A stretch of DNA of 7,755 bases from Gemmatimonadales bacterium (GTDB lineage Bacteria; Gemmatimonadota; Gemmatimonadetes; Gemmatimonadales; GWC2-71-9). The notes beneath the pieces are model-generated. The model had not been told where the DNA came from, made no database searches, and was given only the letters and a program-made list of their open reading frames with translations. The position numbers and the translations under genes are program-made. The stretch lies in NCBI GenBank assembly GCA_030597435.1, contig JAUVRV010000113.1:1-7755 (forward strand). Direction: 5' to 3'. Positions 5,799 through 7,755 of this stretch are shown here, piece by piece (within the stretch, counting starts at the first letter, position 1; each line of letters begins with the position of its first letter).

Positions 5799-6605
5799 AT
5801 GATCGCTCTACTGATGTCTCTGCTCTTGCAGTTCCAGATCCCGGAGCCAACGGGATTCGTGAACGACTTTGCCGGCGTTATCGATCCAGCCTCTACACAG
5901 GCAATGCTGGCGGTCATCGAGGAGGTTCGTCAGAAATCGCGCGGCGCGATCGTGGTGGTGACCTTACCAGGTATCGGGGGCCGCGCGTCGATCGAGGTGG
6001 CACGCGATATCGGGCGCCAGTGGGCAGTTGGAACAACAGGGGACGCGGGCGACCGCGCCCGTAACGCCGGGGTGGTTCTCCTGCTGGTTCCCGGTGAGCG
6101 CCCGGGCGATGGACGGTCGCAATTGGCAATCGCCACCGGTACGGGCTCGGAAGGATTCATAACTGACGCCACGGCGGGGAGAATCCGCGATGTCGTTGGT
6201 CGAGCCGCCGTCGAGAACAACAGCTATGGTGCGGGACTCACGGCCGGTGTCTGGCTGCTCGCACAGGCGTATGCCGGTGAATTCCAGTTCGAACTCACGG
6301 GCGTCGCTCCGGTTCAGGTGGCACCACAACAGCGTACCCGTTCGCGTAGTGTTCGCCTCCTACCACTGCTGGTTCTCCTGTTCATAATATTCGGGCTGGG
6401 AAGGGGTGGAAGACGTGGGCCCGGAGGAAGGTATCGCGGCGGTGGCAGAGGAGTGAATTGGTTGTTATTAGGCTTGTTGATGGGCGGGGGTGGTCGCGGG
6501 TTCGGTGGCGGCAGCTGGGGAGGCGGCGGGTTCGGCGGCGGAGGATTCGGAGGTTTTGGTGGCGGTGGCGGGTTCGGCGGCGGTGGCGCATCAGGGAGTT
6601 TTTAA
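5799..6605 (+). CDS. TPM-domain (YgcG-like) membrane protein with Gly-rich tail
   Basis: A 268-residue protein of the TPM family (PF04536; YgcG and the plant thylakoid phosphatase-like group). Residues 1-11 are a short hydrophobic leader without a basic n-region. The TPM domain runs from IPEPTGFVNDFAGVID (14-29) through GAIVVVTLPGI (49-59) and ARNAGVVLLLVPGE (87-100) to IATGTGSEGFITDATAGRIRD (111-131), so it likely sits outside the membrane. A helix at about 186-200 is the main membrane anchor, with a second weak hydrophobic patch near 220-228. From 229 onward the chain is nearly all Gly, Phe and Ser. Proposed roles for the family include phosphatase activity and photosystem or envelope maintenance; the substrate is unknown. 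An in-frame TAG at 5790-5792 excludes any start upstream of ATG 5799; ATG at 5814 is the alternative. No clear ribosome site precedes it. It overlaps the next gene by 1 nt. Confidence 0.9.
   Translation: MIALLMSLLLQFQIPEPTGFVNDFAGVIDPASTQAMLAVIEEVRQKSRGAIVVVTLPGIGGRASIEVARDIGRQWAVGTTGDAGDRARNAGVVLLLVPGERPGDGRSQLAIATGTGSEGFITDATAGRIRDVVGRAAVENNSYGAGLTAGVWLLAQAYAGEFQFELTGVAPVQVAPQQRTRSRSVRLLPLLVLLFIIFGLGRGGRRGPGGRYRGGGRGVNWLLLGLLMGGGGRGFGGGSWGGGGFGGGGFGGFGGGGGFGGGGASGSF
6485..6590 (+). repeat. Glycine-codon repeat tract at the TPM 3' end
   Basis: Imperfect tandem copies of GGCGGCGG/GGTTCGGC-type units encode the Gly-Gly-Gly-Phe tail of the TPM protein. The units differ at third positions, so selection seems to act on protein composition, while the DNA remains prone to slippage. 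Confidence 0.7.
6593..6598 (+). promoter_or_regulatory. Ribosome binding site of the nucleotidyltransferase-fold gene
   Basis: AGGGAG lies inside the last TPM codons, 6 nt before ATG 6605. It supports the short form of the downstream protein over the longer open frame that begins inside the glycine-rich tract. Confidence 0.7.
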
Positions 6606-7354
6606 TGCCAAAAAACATGATGACAAAGGTCGGCGAGTTCGCCGCACAGCTAGAGCGGGACCTGGGGAACAACCTGGTTTCATTCATATTGTATGGACCC
6701 GCAGTTCGCAGCGAAGGAACCGGCGAGGCAACGACACTGCTCATCGTCAACGACGTTTCACCGTCGGCGCTGCGCCCGATAGAGACGCACATAGCCAGTT
6801 GGAGCAAGAAGGGGAATCCACCACCGCTGATCTTCTCCTTCAAGGAGTGGCAGTCATCGACTGACGTCTTCCCCATCGAGATAGAGGACATGAAGGAGGC
6901 ACACATCCTCGTGCGTGGAGAAGATCCGCTGGCCGACATCGAGACGACACGTGGAGATTTGAGACGCGAGTTGGAACGCGAGATCCGTGGCAAGCTGTTG
7001 CAGCTACGTACGGAATTCGCAGCGGCTGCGTCAGAGGGGAAGGCCTTGGGTACGCTGTTGCTCGAGTCAGGCCGGACTTTTTTCGTCCTGTTCCGAGCTA
7101 CACTGCGCTTGGTGGGAACGGCACCACCCCAGGAGGCCAAGGAACTGGTCGCCGGCATAGCCGAGGTGTCGGGTATGGATGCCACCTGCTTCGACTGGAT
7201 CCTGCAAAAAATGTCAGGTAAGAAAACCGCCAAGCTCAAGGCATACGACCCGATAGGAGACCGCTACGTGCTGCAGATCGAGCGGCTCGCCGAGTTTGTT
7301 GATTCGTTCGATGTAACAAGCGCTGACAGCGCACAGGAACAAGGGAGTAATTGA
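6605..7354 (+). CDS. Nucleotidyltransferase-fold protein lacking catalytic aspartates
   Basis: This encodes a 249-residue protein. Residues 23-49 (NNLVSFILYGPAVRSEGTGE onward to LLIVN) align by eye with the first strand and helix of a minimal nucleotidyltransferase, where active members have GSxxRG followed by SDxDLxV. Here the serine is Pro32, the arginine is kept (Arg35), and the two metal-binding Asp positions are replaced within EATTLLIVN, so catalysis is doubtful. The second half, from about 113, is mostly helical (TTRGDLRRELEREIRGKLLQ and on), like the HEPN-type helical partner domain often joined to such folds. No signal peptide or membrane span is seen. It is joined to TPM upstream (TAATG) and LemA downstream (TGATG). 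Its role is unknown; a scaffold or nucleotide sensor for the TPM/LemA envelope module is a guess. The frame is open back to 6458, but AGGGAG 6 nt upstream favours ATG 6605. Confidence 0.8.
   Translation: MPKNMMTKVGEFAAQLERDLGNNLVSFILYGPAVRSEGTGEATTLLIVNDVSPSALRPIETHIASWSKKGNPPPLIFSFKEWQSSTDVFPIEIEDMKEAHILVRGEDPLADIETTRGDLRRELEREIRGKLLQLRTEFAAAASEGKALGTLLLESGRTFFVLFRATLRLVGTAPPQEAKELVAGIAEVSGMDATCFDWILQKMSGKKTAKLKAYDPIGDRYVLQIERLAEFVDSFDVTSADSAQEQGSN
7342..7347 (+). promoter_or_regulatory. Ribosome binding site of the lemA gene
   Basis: AGGGAG within the last codons of the preceding gene, 6 nt before ATG 7354. It is the same motif and spacing as at the previous junction in this operon. Confidence 0.7.
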
Positions 7355-7755
7355 TGAAGAGAGTAGTATTGACCGCACTGTTGGCACTCACCGTATCCAG
7401 CTGCGGCTACAACAGGATTCAGTCGCTCGACGAGCAGGTGAACAGCTTCGAGAGCCAGATCAAGGTACAGCTACAACGTCGCGCCGACTTGGTGCCCAAT
7501 CTGGTGAACACAGTGAAAGGGTTTGCGGAGCACGAGCAGGAGATCTTCGATGCCGTTACCAACGCCAGAGCACAGCTGGGTGGCGCGGTGACTGGTGGCA
7601 GCCTGGCCGAAATGGCAGCAGCCAATCAAACTCTGACTTCAGCGTTAGGCAGGCTGATCGCCATCGCGGAGGATAATCCCGAGATTCAGTCCAATGAGAA
7701 CTTCCGCATGCTACAGGATCAACTGGAAGGAACCGAGAACAGGATATCCACAGCA
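7354..7755 (+). CDS. lemA: LemA-family lipoprotein (partial, 3' end outside the window)
   Basis: The first 134 residues are visible. The leader (KR at 2-3, hydrophobic to 14) ends in a lipobox VSSC with Cys17, predicting a lipid-anchored envelope protein. The mature part starts GYNRIQSLDEQVNSFESQIK, then has the LemA core QLQRRADLVPNLVNTVKGFA at about residues 39-58 and continues as long amphipathic helices, with EDNPEIQSNENFRMLQDQLEGTENR near 107-131. LemA proteins (PF04011) form helical bundles at the membrane; their biochemical role is poorly known. LemA beside a TPM protein is a recurring bacterial pairing, and the two probably act together. Most LemA proteins have a Trp where Phe33 lies here. 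The start overlaps the preceding stop by 1 nt (TGATG), so it is co-translated. Confidence 0.93.
   Translation, partial: MKRVVLTALLALTVSSCGYNRIQSLDEQVNSFESQIKVQLQRRADLVPNLVNTVKGFAEHEQEIFDAVTNARAQLGGAVTGGSLAEMAAANQTLTSALGRLIAIAEDNPEIQSNENFRMLQDQLEGTENRISTA

Noticed and set aside
6485..6590. Glycine-codon tandem units considered as a CRISPR or mobile-element repeat
   Set aside because: The units are in frame, degenerate at third positions and explained by the Gly-rich tail common in TPM proteins; there are no spacers.
6458..6604. N-terminal extension of the nucleotidyltransferase-fold protein into the glycine-rich tract
   Set aside because: The extension is Arg/Trp-rich and reads the TPM repeat out of frame; ATG 6605 has a good ribosome site and a coupled junction.
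6382..7239. Minus-strand open frame of 285 codons opposite the TPM tail and the nucleotidyltransferase-fold gene
   Set aside because: Its Ser/Arg-rich translation and antisense position mark it as a shadow of the two coupled plus-strand genes.

Overview
The window is a compact, gene-dense piece of bacterial chromosome with moderately high G+C. It is organised as two divergent operons fired from a short intergenic gap at about 5710-5798. Overlapping or abutting stop/start pairs (ATGA, TAATG, TGATG, TAGATG) are common. No rRNA, tRNA, CRISPR array, insertion sequence or phage gene was seen. The gene set (Tat-exported glycosylasparaginase, DUF885, a cory-CC-star/ArsA pair, a TPM-LemA cluster) fits an environmental bacterium of a group such as Gemmatimonadota or Chloroflexi. 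That placement is an impression from the protein styles only and is weak.

Leftward (minus-strand) operon, in order of transcription: a protein with four [4Fe-4S] clusters (5709-5116); a small cupin with a GTG start (5102-4752); a sugar-phosphate nucleotidyltransferase with a left-handed beta-helix tail (4755-3772); a 104-residue three-helix membrane protein (3767-3453); a cation-efflux-like membrane protein ending in Cys-Cys (3452-2841); a Tat-exported N4-(beta-N-acetylglucosaminyl)-L-asparaginase (2810-1680); a broken DUF885 gene (1635-554); a cory-CC-star small protein (561-244); and the first 71 codons of an ArsA/Get3-type ATPase (213-1, running off the window). The early part looks like activated-sugar metabolism. 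The later part looks like cation or membrane handling, glycopeptide or peptide breakdown, and an ATPase with a Cys-Cys partner. The genes need not share one pathway.

Rightward (plus-strand) operon: a TPM-domain protein with a glycine-rich tail (5799-6605), a nucleotidyltransferase-fold protein that lacks the expected catalytic aspartates (6605-7354), and a LemA-family lipoprotein (7354 to the window end). The three are joined by 1-nt stop/start overlaps and look like one envelope-associated module.

The main observation is at 554-658. The DUF885 gene has lost its catalytic C-terminal half. The last 24 codons of the family's usual C-terminus survive out of frame just after the junction, and they overlap the start of the cory-CC-star gene. 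This points to an internal deletion plus frameshift in a gene that was once translationally coupled to the cory-CC-star/ArsA pair. Other points of interest are a Lys-to-Met change in the ArsA signature P-loop, two unrelated operon members that end in Cys-Cys, and the pseudo-nucleotidyltransferase between TPM and LemA.
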